The notes under the pieces were generated by a model. That model was not told the DNA's origin. It ran no database searches and was given only the letters and a program-made list of their open reading frames with translations. This document shows positions 43,481 through 54,689 of a DNA stretch of 64,000 nucleotides, piece after piece (the first letter of the stretch is position 1; the number at the start of each line of letters is the position of its first letter). The stretch comes from Odontocerum albicorne (Eukaryota > Arthropoda > Insecta > Trichoptera > Odontoceridae): assembly GCA_949825065.1 (NCBI GenBank), contig OX463846.1, forward strand, positions 9,753,366 to 9,817,365, read 5' to 3'. Position numbers and translations under genes: made by a program.

Positions 43481-44230
43481 CGCCGCATGTGTTGATTAGA
43501 GAGTGGTATTTTATATAATATATTGTTTCGTAAATATTGCTTTGATTTACTAAACACACTCACGTATCGCATATAATATCAATAATTAAATAAAAATTTC
43601 GAATGAACCAGCAATCTAAATATTGATTTGTTTTTTTCGATAATTCTTTATGGGTATTTTTTTCATTCAAGATTTAATTCCCCATAGGTGTATTTGTTAA
43701 GAAATGGTTTGATTTTTTGAGGTGATATTTTATATTTTGTTTAATAAATGTTGTTGTGATTTATTCAGAACACTTAAGTGTCGTGGATAATTTCAATAAT
43801 TAAACGAATTTCCTGAATGAATCAGCAATCAAAATGTTGATTTTTTTCCGAATAATTATTTTTGGGTATTTTTTTCATTACAGATGTATTGCGCCATGTA
43901 TTTAGAAATGATTAGATATTTTCAGGTGATGTTTTATATTTTGTTTAGTAAATGCTGTTATAATTTATTAATTATACTTAAGTGTCGCATATAATTTCAT
44001 TAAATAAATATTCCGAATATATCAGCAATCAAAATGTTAATTTTGTGTTTTTGATGAGTCTTTGTGGGTTATTTTTTCCCCCATTCAAGATTTAATGCGC
44101 CGTCTCGTAATATGCTAAGTAATTGTATTGAATTTTTTAAGTTTTCGAAATGTTTGTAAATGATATTTTAGATAAGTGTCGTATATTTTTTAATAAATAA
44201 AGAAATAGCTTCGGATGTCAAAATAGCCAT
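43481..44230. repeat. Diverged satellite, about 200-bp period, 4 units
   Basis: Units are marked by (g)cgcc at 43481, 43891 and 44097, and by the matching cccata at 43681. Shared phrases are taagtgtcg(t/c), aatcagcaatcaaaatgtt and gggtatttttttcatt. Identity between units is moderate, so the array is old. Confidence 0.7.
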
Positions 44231-44639
44231 CACTCGTACTTAATAAATTTTAATATCTCAGTAAAAAGTTTTATTATCTTTATTTATTAGTTAAACGTCA
44301 TGTAAACTAACATAAACTAATTAACATTTTGCATGACAACTTTATTTTACCCGGCAAATAACTTGAGAATAACTGATACAGAAAGCGTAGAAAGGCTTCT
44401 AATGAAAATTAGTCAACATCAAGCTAGCAGGGTTGTATATGGGAGACCAAGTCATGTGTATGGGGACCGTGTCGGCGACTAATGGAATACAATCAAGATG
44501 GATATCAGGGAGGTAAAGAGATGGAACACCTAATGGCTGAGGACATTGCTGAGTGCCCCTTTTTATTTCAGACCGTCTCTTCTTTTATACCTCTGTGCAT
44601 ACCCCATTAATTTTATAAAGCATTGCATAGTTCTTTATT
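44231..44639. other. Anonymous sequence, no gene seen
   Basis: Nothing recognised; 44380-44560 is slightly less AT-rich. Confidence 0.4.
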
Positions 44640-44900
44640 GATTTTTTTAAATTATATATACAGTAAATAAACACATATATTATGTTTTTTAAATTATATA
44701 TACAGTATATAAACACATATATTATGTTTTTTTTAATTATATATACAGTATATAAACACATATATTATATTTTTTTAATTATATATACAGTATATAAACA
44801 CATATGTTATGTTTTTTTAATTATATTATATATACAGTATATAAACACATATGTAATGTTTTTTTAATTATATATGCAGTATATAAACATATATATCAAT
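44640..44900. repeat. 42-bp AT array, 6 units
   Basis: Unit ttaattatatatacagtata followed by taaacacatatattatgttt. Anchors (cagta) lie at 44661, 44703, 44746, 44788, 44835 and 44877. The Phe/Tyr-rich open frame across it is an artefact of the repeat. Confidence 0.85.
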
Positions 44901-45499
44901 AAACTCGTATATATTTACATTACTCAATATTTTAGACTATTGTATGTATTACTTATTCCCGTATATTTATAAATTAGCGATACAAGCAGTAATTTTACAC
45001 TTCACATCATCATCGCGTCATATCTCTATTGGGGTAAGTATAGAGAACAAATCTTCACTTAAGTATATCCTGGCACACATCTTTCACTTCCGCCACTCTC
45101 ATACACTTCGTCACGTATTCTGTCATATCATAAAATATTTTCATTCTACCCTCTCTCAGAATTTTATTTATTTGTTTTTTCTAGACCTTTCCAATTTTTT
45201 TTTAGACCTTTCTCTACTTCACGCACCTTCTATGATATACATGTACTACTTGTATGTACTATTTTTGTAAATCTTTCACCATTTATTCTTTCTGTTAGCT
45301 TGAACCATCTGAATGATTCTTTCCTCATCTTAAGCACTGCATACTATATCATCTGAATTATTTTCTAAATTTCACATTAATCATTTATTTTTTTTTCTAA
45401 AAAAATAAATTATTTTTACTGTTCATCTTTTTTTTTTCATCTCAGAAACGTTTTGTGTATTTTGATATCTTGCGAACATCCATTGTATAAGATACTGAT
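44901..45499. other. C/T-rich strand, likely more LINE-B debris
   Basis: No gene. The CT-rich texture on the plus strand and phrases like tacacttcgtcacgtattct suggest a reversed, badly decayed LINE-B segment, but I cannot align it with certainty. Confidence 0.35.
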
Positions 45500-45945
45500 A
45501 TTCATCACGTCGTCATTTCTCTGTCAGGATAGGCAGAGAAAAGAGAGCACTAAACTTTTGGATTCCCATATAACTCCGATGATTTGATTTCTTAGACTTT
45601 TTACATTTATCTTCATTCAAAATATCATACACTTGATCCAACTATACTTTCTTTGGTATTCCTCTACCCCGCCATTCACTTATATTTGCACTGTAAACTT
45701 GTTTTGTTAATTTTTTTCATTAATTTGTTCTACGTGTCCAAATCATCTCAGAGTGGTCTTCATGAGTTTACTTAATACACCAGCTTTAAGTTTACATTCA
45801 TACCTAATCACTACATTCAGAATTTTGTCATACATTCTCCCCCATGTCTTTTTCTTAGTGCACATATTTCTACAACAATTATTCGACTCGTTTGTGAGTT
45901 TTTCCTTGTGGACGTTTGACTTCCGTACATCAAATAAACTATATT
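45500..45945 (-). pseudogene. LINE family B C-terminal part, reversed
   Basis: Minus-strand reading gives W-G-R-M-Y-D-K-I-L-N-V-V-I-R-Y-E-C-K-L-K-A-G-V-L-S, then M-K-T-T-L-R. After a TGA in place of Trp it continues F-G-H-V-E-Q-I-N and, further on, R-G-I-P-K-K-V-W-L-D-Q-V-Y-D-I-L. The end near 45500 is the ctctgtcaggataggcagag block. This keeps the L-R-W-F-G-H-V-E-R-M order of the family, with a TGA where the Trp should be. Confidence 0.65.
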
Positions 45946-45959
45946 CTTTTACGATAGCG

Positions 45960-46185
45960 ATATTGTATTGCATTACACATTTGTTGTATGCAATACAACC
46001 TGACGGACTTATTGCTATGTGGCAGTCTCTTCCAACCAACCAGAAATATGTAAAATAGACTTTAAGAGACAATCAGATTGAAATCCTTTTAAAAAAAATT
46101 TGGTTTCCAGCAGGATTTGAACCTGTCAAATTTGGGCTGGGAAACAGGTGTCTTACCAACTAGGCCACGCAGGTCACCGTGATGC
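45960..46185 (-). repeat. tRNA-headed SINE, best preserved copy
   Basis: On the minus strand the head has TGGCCTAGTTGG, a perfect A box, and GGTTCAAATCC, a good B box, with normal tRNA spacing. An oligo-T/A spacer and a body with GGTTGGTTGGAAGAGACTGCC, then a GTATTGCATACAAC end, follow. The presence of both polymerase III boxes makes this the type copy for the reversed SINEs at 17865, 36050, 39530 and 42650. It is a SINE, because acceptor-stem pairing and a CCA-ready end are missing. Confidence 0.75.
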
Positions 46186-46189
46186 TGTC

Positions 46190-46795
46190 TGGTTCGAGTG
46201 CAACGAAAACTTGGTTTCCTATCGCTACACGCCATTCAATATTTCAATCTAATATTTTAAATCCCATTCAAAAGATTAAACGGTAGCGTATTGTAAATCA
46301 TTAACAAAGAAAGCTTTATTAATTATTTCGTGTAAAACAGGCATCCGGAACGATTTCTGTTTTGCGCTACGTGGATAAGTTATGGCATGATTTAAATCTA
46401 AACAATGGAGCGAATAAGATCAACAATTAAATAAATTTATTTCATGTGAATTTAATCTAAAGTTTAATTTTGTGAGAGTAAAAACAATTATTTATTACAA
46501 AAACAAATTGTTTCAGGTTGAAAGACTTAACCTTTTATTCCTAATATGATTGAAATATTGTATGCGTAGGCATAGAGGATTAGACAAGAAATTCGATGGC
46601 AAAATACACATTTCGCCTTCTGCATATTTATAAAATTACTTATATGAACCAGTAAGGAGAAAGAAAGTGTGCAGATAGTAAAATATTATATGATAGCTAA
46701 CTAGCAAATGTGAACGTGTAAGATTCAATGCTGTCAATGTTTAGGTGGCTGAACTGAAGGAAGAATGGATTTTTTTCTCTCTGTCTACTTAAATA
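46190..46795. other. AT-rich sequence, no gene seen
   Basis: Nothing recognised. Confidence 0.45.
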
Positions 46796-46799
46796 ATTA

Positions 46800-47060
46800 T
46801 ATCATAGTAATTTGTTTTATCAAACACTGTTTATTTCGCTTTTTGTAACTGTATAACCCTACCAGTTTCAAGGCTTTCACCTCACCCTCAGGAGAGCATC
46901 AACAAGAGTCCTGTTTGTGCTCCCTGATTACGAGGTGAAAGCTTTGAAACCGTTAGGGTTATACCGTTACAAAAAGTGGAATAAATCATGTTTGATAAAA
47001 CAAATTACAATGTCTTTAAACTTCTACAATGTTAATGTCTTAACTATAAACAATATAATA
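46800..47060. mobile_element. Foldback MITE family M1, best copy
   Basis: The arms 46807-46900 and 46920-47008 mirror each other: tttatcaaacactgtttatt..., with ccctaccagtttcaaggctt. The outer end is gtaatttg and its mirror caaattac. The right arm continues into taaacttctacaatgttaat and gtcttaactata, which mirrors the left flank of the 61966 copy (tatagttaaggcatcaacat). So the full arms are longer than 150 bp. No coding content. Confidence 0.75.
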
Positions 47061-49685
47061 CATTATATCATATTTTATACCTTTTTTTATTCTACACTTA
47101 TAATTTACTAACCTGTTAACATTACTGAAATAAATTATACATTAAGGCCGATTTAGACCAAACGAGTGAATGCTCATTCTATCCCCACTTCTTCAAATTA
47201 TCTTTATGTAAACAGTAATAGAGCATTCTTTCGTTGCTCCATCTATATTTGACGGGAGCTCTGTAGAATCCTCGAAGAATGCTCGCTCGTTTGTTGTAAA
47301 CGCCGCAAAAGCGTGCGAATCACTCTAGAGTGTTTTTTCGCGTTCGGACATGCTCACTCCTCGGGGCGGTCTCTTCAAAGTGTTCTAGTGTTCTATGAAT
47401 TTGATTATACGAAATATGAAAAAAAAAAAAAAAAAACCTTAGTGTCACTGCTAGACTGTCATTCCCATTAAAATGTGTCAAGCATACCCATTAAAATGTA
47501 TAGGATAGATAATCGTATTATATAATGCATCAACACAGCATATCAGTAAATCATTTCCCATTTATAATCATTCTGTTGTATTTTAACTTCAAATTCACGA
47601 TCAATTAATAGTCGAAGCAACATGCTAATATGATATATCTCGGGATAAACGAACCAACCAACAGGATTTGTAAGGAACGAAACAATTTCTCAAACATGTA
47701 AGAAGATTTTGGGAGAACACAGGTCAGGGTTTAAGTTTGTGGGACAGATTTTATTAATCCTTTATTTTTTTCATTTTAAATTAATCATGCCCAGTTGATT
47801 GGGTGGACCCAAATTGAAGTGAGCATTTACGTGACAAATAAGAAAAAAAATGTGAACATCACATAAATATATTTTAGATTTAGACTAACGCTTTGCAAAC
47901 GTTATTTGGTTTCTAGATTTCTCATAAATGGAGACCAGCGATTACCAAACGGTCAATATCGCCATTCTGGGAAGTGATTAAATATTTTAGGGCTTGTTGT
48001 CAGACTATTCAGCTGACTTGCTAACGTCACTTGTCTCGCAAACGCTTTTATTCATAGCTTTTCCACCTTCGTGGCACAAATAAATTTCAACGTGAAAAGT
48101 TAGATACTTAGAAAAAATAGAAATCTGTTAGAAATTGAGAGTAAGGGAAATTTGGGACTTTTAATCACAAAACTGTAACTGATTTAAGAATTATCAAGGA
48201 AATCGTGAGAAATCCGCAAGCATATTTCTCACATAAATATATCAGTATTTTTTTGTTTGATAATAATTTATAATCGTTTCAGTTAGTTATACTTAAAGTT
48301 AATACAAAGTTAAAAAAAAAATGTCTTTTTGAACTTCTCTACGTTGTAAAAACTAAAAATATCAAATGTTCAAGTATGGGGAATTTGACTTAATCTAAGA
48401 CGCTCGAAAGGAACGTTGGTTTATAAAAGGTTGGGAAACTGTGGAATCAACTTAGATTTCATTTATTGTTTGTCATTTAAAACATTTTTTTTTATATTTG
48501 TAAAGAAACTATAACATAACTCGAGGTCTTCTATATTCTACTCATAATTATGAAAGAAAACCTGGTTGATTGGAAGAATAGCTTTCACCTTTCAGACCTG
48601 GCATTCATTACAAAGTCAGGATACAAAAGGTACAAAATTTCAACGTTATAAATTTTGGTAGCTCACATTTTTAATAACCTCTAAATGTGTTACTTTATAT
48701 CTGTTTGACGAGGCCCAGTACCATTGCGGTATGAGGCTTTCCATCACATTTCTCCAAGAAACAGCGCCACTCAAAAACCGCGCACCACTGTGCATAGCTC
48801 CTCATCCAAGTTTCGTGAAATTGCCGCCGCACCGAGAGCAATGTATTCAGACAAACTTATTCACATGGCATACATGGACACTCCGACTAAACGGTTTGAA
48901 ATCTTGTTAAATAGATAAAATCGAAATGCGTATGATTGATCTATCTAAAATTCATGAAGTAATTATAAAAATGAGGTAATAATGATAATTATTGTTTTGT
49001 CTTGCCAGTAGAAGATTTACGGAGGGTGTTCTGTCTCGCAGTTTGTAACATGTGAATATAGGAGAGAAAAATACACCGTATAGTCGAGATGTGCTTCTTC
49101 TTCCATACTGCTCTACTGTTGGTGTTGCATTACAGTTAGGTGTTAGGCTCACAGAACTTGACTCTCAGTTGCCAAAATGGTGCTAATCCAATGTCAACGG
49201 TGTGCGCTATTGACTATCGTCAAATCCTATAGGACACGCTAGGTGGAAGCACTCTCTATCTTGAAGGGGCTGACTCCTGTAAATCTGGAGGTCCAGCATC
49301 TCGTCGCCAATATCCTTCTCGATAGCTGTAGTCCACCTTCACCTCGTACTAGGGATGACTTTTCACGCGAATTTTAAAGCCTACCTAGAGGCCCAGCTGT
49401 CAACTTGACAACTTCGATGGCCATCATTCATATAAGTTATTAGGTAACCCAATTTATCTAAGACCATGGGAGATGTAATGCTATTTTTTTAACTTCAATC
49501 TTGTTCCGTCAGCTTGTATTTTTAGGGGTCTCCTTTCAGCTTTAAATCGATGCATCTTTGGACCGATTGAATACTCCGATCTAGTAACGTCAAATGATAG
49601 TTTTACTGCATTCAAAGTTTTATGTATAAGTACTGACAACTTCCTGGGCTATTTGAACTCCATGCCTGAAACCACTTTATTAATA
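47061..49685. other. Anonymous sequence, possible single element ends
   Basis: No gene. At 47144 the phrase ttaaggccgatttagaccaa looks like a lone PIF/Harbinger-like terminus after TTA, with reversed scraps of gagcattct nearby, but no partner end is found. 47418-47439 is a long A run. 48720-49410 is less AT-rich and may be old element DNA; its frames are closed and unrecognised. Confidence 0.4.
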
Positions 49686-49689
49686 AGTG

Positions 49690-49860
49690 TGTTCTTCTCC
49701 CTTGACACTGGACCTTAAGTCCGTCTTTACAAATATTTTTTTCACACACGTGTACCCCTTTGAGCAGTTCATTCTTCGTCCCTACGTGATGTCACGCTCA
49801 TAAAATGTAAATAAGATTTCGATCTTCTAGTGTATATCCCACTGGATGGGGTCTTATTCA
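49690..49860 (+). pseudogene. Repeated coding-like fragment H, copy 2
   Basis: Aligns with the reverse of 31660-31815 (ggaccttaagtccgt, cattcttcgtccctacgtga, gctcataaaatg, cgatcttctagtgta). Frames are broken. It confirms that fragment H is repetitive. Confidence 0.45.
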
Positions 49861-50149
49861 CTTTCTTCGATAATGACCAGGAGACTCGGAAACTGCATTT
49901 GTGTTAAAAAAAAGTATCGATATATTTATTAATTACCGGCATATAAAATTTTTCCAATAGAATGAGACGATTTGTTCGAGATAAATGGTAGAGTCTTAAG
50001 CTACGTTTTCCTAAGAAAGTGGTGCCATTATGTAGCGGCCGTAACGTGACGTGATGCGGCGAACGTAAGAAAACGGCTGTAAGAACGGTAACCAGATATG
50101 TAAACATAAAAAAAGACGTAAACGGTCAGTCAGCGTATAGCGGTGGAGA

Positions 50150-50275
50150 ATGGACAATCTAGACATAGCATTATTATTATATTTGGAAGATGTGGAGTCA
50201 TCGGAAGACGAAAACTGTCGTTTAGAGGAGAGTGAGAAAAATTACTTCAACGACCCAGAGGCTGTTGAATGGTAA
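50150..50275 (+). pseudogene. Probable N-terminal end of the Harbinger transposase gene
   Basis: ATG 50150 opens a 41-codon frame, M-D-N-L-D-I-A-L-L-L-Y-L-E-D-V, then an acidic run and D-P-E-A-V-E-W before TAA at 50273. A short, Leu-rich then acidic start is common in HARBI1-like nucleases, and the position just inside the left terminus fits. The call is by context; the nuclease domain itself is missing. Confidence 0.4.
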
Positions 50276-50427
50276 CATAATTATGCAGTGCAACATTAAT
50301 CCACCACGGTTATTACTTTTACTACAAGCACCTATTGTATGTAATATATCATAACACATGTATTTAACATAATATATAATAAAATATTAAAAATTATGTT
50401 GTAGTATTTACAATATACAATACATAC

Positions 50428-50595
50428 CTGATTTTTCAAGTGTAGTCCGGATATTGTTCACATATTTTGTTTTAACTGGGCTTTTCTATAGTCTTTGCTC
50501 TTCACATTATATAAAGCTTCATTATTTCTTATAAAATCAATCAACATTTCATCATCTTCGCTGGTCCAAATTACGTTTGCAGTGTTTGCACTCAT
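50428..50595 (-). pseudogene. MADF-type exon 1 of Harbinger partner gene, with splice donor
   Basis: From ATG 50595 the frame reads M-S-A-N-T-A-N-V-I-W-T-S-E-D-D-E-M-L-I-D-F-I-R-N-N-E-A-L-Y, then K-S-K-D-Y-R-K-A-Q-L-K-Q. It is the N-terminal half of a MADF DNA-binding domain. Codon 46 is TGA, where the 8238 copy has TGG (Trp). The exon ends at 50428 with CAG|GTATGT, a good insect 5' splice site, so the gene was spliced and the rest is lost. Homologous to the copies at 7734-8450. Confidence 0.65.
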
Positions 50596-50829
50596 TTTTT
50601 TATTTTAAAACGGCCACCGCTACACGGGAAAAAACGTTCCACGACTGTTTGTTCCGCTATGATGTCATGCAAATGGCGGCACCGCTATTTAACGTTACGC
50701 TCACAACCAACGCTCTCTAGGAAACCAACACCTTCTGGTTTGCAAATACAACGTTTTAGTGACGTCAACCACCGTTACATTACGGCCGCTAGATAACGGC
50801 ACCGCTTTCTTAGGAAACCCCGTAACTTT

Positions 50830-51405
50830 ACAGCTTACCATAAAATGGTTAATATTATTTCCTTTCACAAAGTGACGAAATCTACCTGATTGTAACGGCC
50901 AGAGAAGGATATTCTTTTCTCTTACCCTTTTTGTCTGAATAAAATTATTTTTGTTTTGCGAAAATCGCGAAAGTGAAAACTTTATTTTGTTAAAAAATTC
51001 CAAGTAGGCAGACAATTTACTCTAATGATGACGGTGCGTTATCAAATATCCTTGAGGGAGTTCTTTTAATATATTCCTGAAATGAAAATCCCATTTCATA
51101 CGTTAAGGTATTATATATCTAAATGAATACAGATTTGTAGGAGGTCTACGATGTCAAGCGTATCGTTTCATATCTCATATTTTGCGGATATTATCAAGTA
51201 TATTCTAAAAAAGCAGGGTGTGTACTTGATAGAAAATTTCGATTTATATTTCTCATCCCTCTTTTAGAATTTCATTTACAAAAATATGTTATTTTATTTG
51301 TTTATGATGAGTAACATATTTTATACTCAACGTAAACCTTTTTTATTGCGGTATTATTTTTTTTAACATAATCACAGTATAGTTTACGTCAATGTCATTT
51401 AAGAT
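50830..51405. other. AT-rich sequence, no gene seen
   Basis: Nothing recognised. Confidence 0.45.
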
Positions 51406-51409
51406 AAAA

Positions 51410-51690
51410 AGAGACTAACAAAACAAATAAGCAATCCAAATGTGAGTGGGAGGCATGGTAGATGAAGGAAGGCCAAGGAAAATATGGTTGAATCAAGTAA
51501 ATAATATTTCAAAAAAAAAAAAAAAGAAAATGTAAGAAGTATGATAAATCGTGGAAGCTATATGAAAAGTTATATGGATTTGAAAGAGGTGGAATATGTG
51601 TATCGAGATAGGAACGTCTGGAACTCTGTCCTCTCTGCCTACTCCAGAAAGAGAAACGGCGTGATGGTATGTACTCGATGTATTCTGAAC
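51410..51690 (+). repeat. LINE family B 3' part
   Basis: The plus strand reads G-R-P-R-K-I-W-L-N-Q-V-N-N near 51465-51510, then agctatatgaaaagttatat, D-R-N-V-W-N-S-V-L-S-A-Y, and ends aaacggcgtgatggtatgta. Confidence 0.65.
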
Positions 51691-51844
51691 CTTATTGAGC
51701 CGTAAATTAGATTAGAATGTTAGTTTTGGTGTCAAAACTCAAGTATATATTCGTATAATATATACTATATTACCACGCCGTGTCTCTTGCGAGTAAAAAC
51801 AACAGATATCTAAACTTTTCTGTCCGAATAACTTTCACCTCCTC

Positions 51845-52090
51845 CACATTTATAAATCTCATGATATTTTTATTTATTTATTTATTTAACACTTTTATTG
51901 CAAATGCAATCTGGCGGGCTTATTGCCAGGCGGCAATCTCTTCCAGCCAATCAGACAAAAGTAAAAGAAGCAAGTTACGTGGTCGCATAAATCATTCAAA
52001 TGACTATCCATACCCACGGAATCCATGAACATATACGTGAGCACATGCCCACGAACCCCACAAAGACGGACAATCACATGATACACAATG
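51845..52090 (-). repeat. SINE-like element S1, copy 2
   Basis: Reverse of 6365-6565 with a tttatttatttatttatt tail on this strand and the agatggaag-like core ggcggcaatctcttccagcc. It is slightly longer than copy 1. Confidence 0.65.
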
Positions 52091-52189
52091 TCCCTTAAAT
52101 ATTACTTCTCACTTGAACTTTATTCAAAATCTGGTTCACTCGATTCAGTCACGTTTATTCTATCTACGAGTACTTCTGCCCTGCACAGC

Positions 52190-52440
52190 TTACACTTCTA
52201 ACTTGTATAAAAGCATTTTTTTCTGTCATTTTTTGGTCATTTATTCTCTCTAGATGTCCAAACCATCTTTAAGTTCCTCCCTTTATCTTACTTTAAACAT
52301 TTATTTTACCCGAGTATTCTTTTCTGATGTCTTTATTCCGTCTTCTTTCATGCACTGACACTACAATTTTTTCATCTTCATAGCATTATTCTTAGTTTTG
52401 TCCTCCTGCCAAATTAAAGCTTCACGTCAAGATCCCAATA
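52190..52440 (-). repeat. LINE family B fragment, reversed
   Basis: tagatgtccaaaccatcttt is the reverse of the W-F-G-H block, and its neighbours match 45720-45740. Confidence 0.45.
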
Positions 52441-52538
52441 AAGATTAAAAAAATAACATAAACAGGTAACAATTCAATACATTTTATATTTTAATAATAC
52501 TCAATATTATATATTACTCATATAGGTAACAACGTTAA

Positions 52539-52769
52539 ATCTTATTAATGTGAACCTTGGCATTGAATAAAATCTTATTAATGTGAACCTTGGCATTGAA
52601 TAAAATCTTATTAATGTGAACCTTGGCATTGAATAAAATCTTATTAATGTGAACCTTGGCATTGAATAAAATCTTATTAATGTGAACCTTGGCATTGAAT
52701 AAAATCTTATTAATGTGAACCTTGGCATTGAATAAAATCTTATTAATGTGAACCTTGGCATTGAATAAA
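52539..52769. repeat. 33-bp array, 7 units
   Basis: Unit atcttattaatgtgaacctt followed by ggcattgaataaa, seven times with no visible change. The 33-bp period keeps frames open and yields 11-residue repeats on the minus strand (M-P-R-F-T-L-I-R-F-Y-S), which are artefacts. Confidence 0.9.
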
Positions 52770-52834
52770 ATCGGAAAACTCATATTTTTTTTGCATTCGT
52801 TTAGATAGGTCATCTTCAGATTAAATTTCACTTT

Positions 52835-53070
52835 AAATCGAATCTGCTACTATCACGTATCGGAAGATCAACAAAGGTTTCTTTGGTAAGTTTTCTGCAG
52901 TTTTCTTACCAAATATGTTTTAATAAACATATGCAGAAGCGAGGAAGTACCCAATGTCACCCCCTTTCTATCCATACACCCAATGTAAAGCGAGGAAGTA
53001 CCCAATGTCACCCCCTTTCTATCCATAACCACAGTCACCCCCTTTCTATCCATACACCCAATTTATATAT
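52835..53070 (+). repeat. Dispersed repeat C end with a 51-bp partial tandem
   Basis: 52858-52945 matches 21510-21620. Then gcgaggaagtacccaatgtc followed by accccctttctatccata occurs at 52939 and 52990, and its second half a third time at 53033. Confidence 0.65.
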
Positions 53071-53084
53071 GTTTATTTTGTAAT

Positions 53085-53160
53085 TATTTTAATTGGATTT
53101 AAATCCCAAGTAAGAGCGCGCTTGAGGAAAGTCTGCTCACTAAATGGTGCTGTATACATT
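53085..53160 (+). repeat. SINE fragment of the CTTGAGGAGAGT type
   Basis: GGATTTAAATCCC resembles a B box and is followed by aagtaagagcgcgcttgagg and aaagtctgctcactaaatgg. Confidence 0.5.
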
Positions 53161-53479
53161 GTTGTTTTATTATTCTTCTTATTGTTTCGCTGAATATTGG
53201 TAATGTTGAAAATATTTCGCGACCCATTCAAAATGTCAACTCACCCAATTTTAACTCACGACCCATAGGTTAAGAAACAATGGTTCATTTAAATTGAATG
53301 ATTGAGTGATATATAATGGCGACTAGCAAGAAACAGTGCATATTACTCGTATACGAGTATATTAGATGATAAAACCGCCTTCTGTTTGATTCCAATTTAA
53401 GTCCTCATCAACTGTCAAACTTCAAAACATTATTAATGATATCGAACGATTACATTACATTTACAAAGTTCTTCAATTA
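53161..53479. other. AT-rich sequence, no gene seen
   Basis: Nothing recognised. Confidence 0.4.
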
Positions 53480-53710
53480 TCATTATATCTTCTTCATTAT
53501 CGTCTGCTCAATGCTGAGCGTCGTGGGCTATGATTGAGTGATGAAAACAGGTGATGTTTGTTCATCATCACCTGTTTCCATTCTTCTCGCTGTTTAAACA
53601 TGTCGAATGCAACGTTTAAAGAGAATCCTGTAAACAACTTCATTAAGCCTGTCCATATTGTAGAAAACCTTCTTCTTACACGTAAAAACGTGGGATTTTT
53701 CATCAACTGA
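53480..53710 (-). pseudogene. LINE C-terminal fragment
   Basis: The minus-strand frame reads M-D-R-L-N-E-V-V-like and R-E-E-W-K-Q-V-M-M-N-K-H-H-L-F-S-S-L-N-H-S-P-R-R-S-A-L. It recalls the W-x-x-x-(V/I)...L-N-H-S-P-R-R-S-A end of an insect endonuclease/reverse-transcriptase element, related in type to the 34264 fragment. A 12-bp inverted repeat (aaacaggtgatg) lies at 53547-53578. Confidence 0.45.
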
Positions 53711-54689
53711 AATCATCAGCTTAAAATGCTTTCTCAAAAAGGTTTGTACTCGTATTTATCAAATATACACGTATACAATCCGAAGTGCTTCATTCTTGAC
53801 GATGTTCAAAAAATACTAAAGTAGTATTATTTATATCAGAATATTCCTAGTTTTTGACTACCAATTCCATTGCCTATTTTTCTTTATCTTTATTTTTGCT
53901 TAATCCTTATTGATCTTTATCTTTATTTTTTATTTATTTTTTTTACAATCAGATGTGCTTCATTTAAAGAAATATTATTTATCCCACAATATTTTCCACG
54001 TCTTTAACGCCCACACAATTCCCACCCTAATCCCTGTTTTCTTTGAGATTTGTCTTTTATTTAAATGTGTTAAAAACATCCTAGTACTGTTTTCATTTAC
54101 GAAAATTAAGATACGGCCATGGATACTGATTATATTTATGAAACATAAGTAAGTGGAACAGAAAAATGGCGCAAGAATATGAAAGTGTTTAATACATAAA
54201 TATTTTTTTTTATTACTCCAAAAAAAAAACTATTTATTCTTCAAAAATAAACAAAGGATAAAGCTATTATTAACTTAATCTTAAACTTTTGTACGATATC
54301 TTTGAAAACCAAAAGAAGAGTTTCAATATCTAGATCTGTGATGTTATCATTTAATTGAAATTTCATTTCCAATTTTCAAGATACAAAGATATTGTCAGAA
54401 ACTAGTGTCCCCGTTTAAAATAGAAAAAAAGACGAGCAATAATCCAACTGACCCAAATTAAATTTTGGGTGATTTCATGAGAAGGCAATTTTTAAATCTT
54501 GTAAAGGCTAAGTAGTTTTTTTTTTGTAACAAGTTACTTTTTGAATTCAATATTTGATTTCTCGTAAATAAAGTACTTTTCAAGTAAAGAGAGATAACTT
54601 TTACTTAAAATCTGTATGTTAAGGCTGTAAAGTAGAGAATTTATTCATATACAGCTAACAAAGGATATTCTGAGTTACGTAGTATATTT
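53711..54689. other. Very AT-rich sequence, no gene seen
   Basis: 53770-53880 and 53945-54030 share an old, weak duplication (gtgcttcatt...tattatttat). No coding signal. Confidence 0.45.

Larger units (their letters stand above)
49997..50828. mobile_element. PIF/Harbinger deletion derivative
   Basis: Terminal inverted repeats read AAGCTACGTTTTCCTAAG at the left and, in reverse, AAGTTACGGGGTTTCCTAAG at the right. They continue as AAAG(T/C)GGTGCC(A/G)TTAT and AGCGGCCGTAA. Inside, the first exons of two genes face each other: a short acidic open frame on the plus strand and a MADF exon on the minus strand. The 832-bp length implies that the centre of the element is deleted. The target duplication is unclear. 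Confidence 0.75.

Noticed and set aside
44682..44867. Phe/Tyr/Ile-rich membrane-like protein
   Set aside because: It is the translation of a 42-bp AT array.
46098..46176. Functional tRNA gene on the minus strand
   Set aside because: A and B boxes are good, but the acceptor stem does not pair and a SINE body follows directly.
52507..52831. Repeat proteins with 11-residue periods
   Set aside because: A 33-bp array translated in two frames; no start context or flanking coding sequence.
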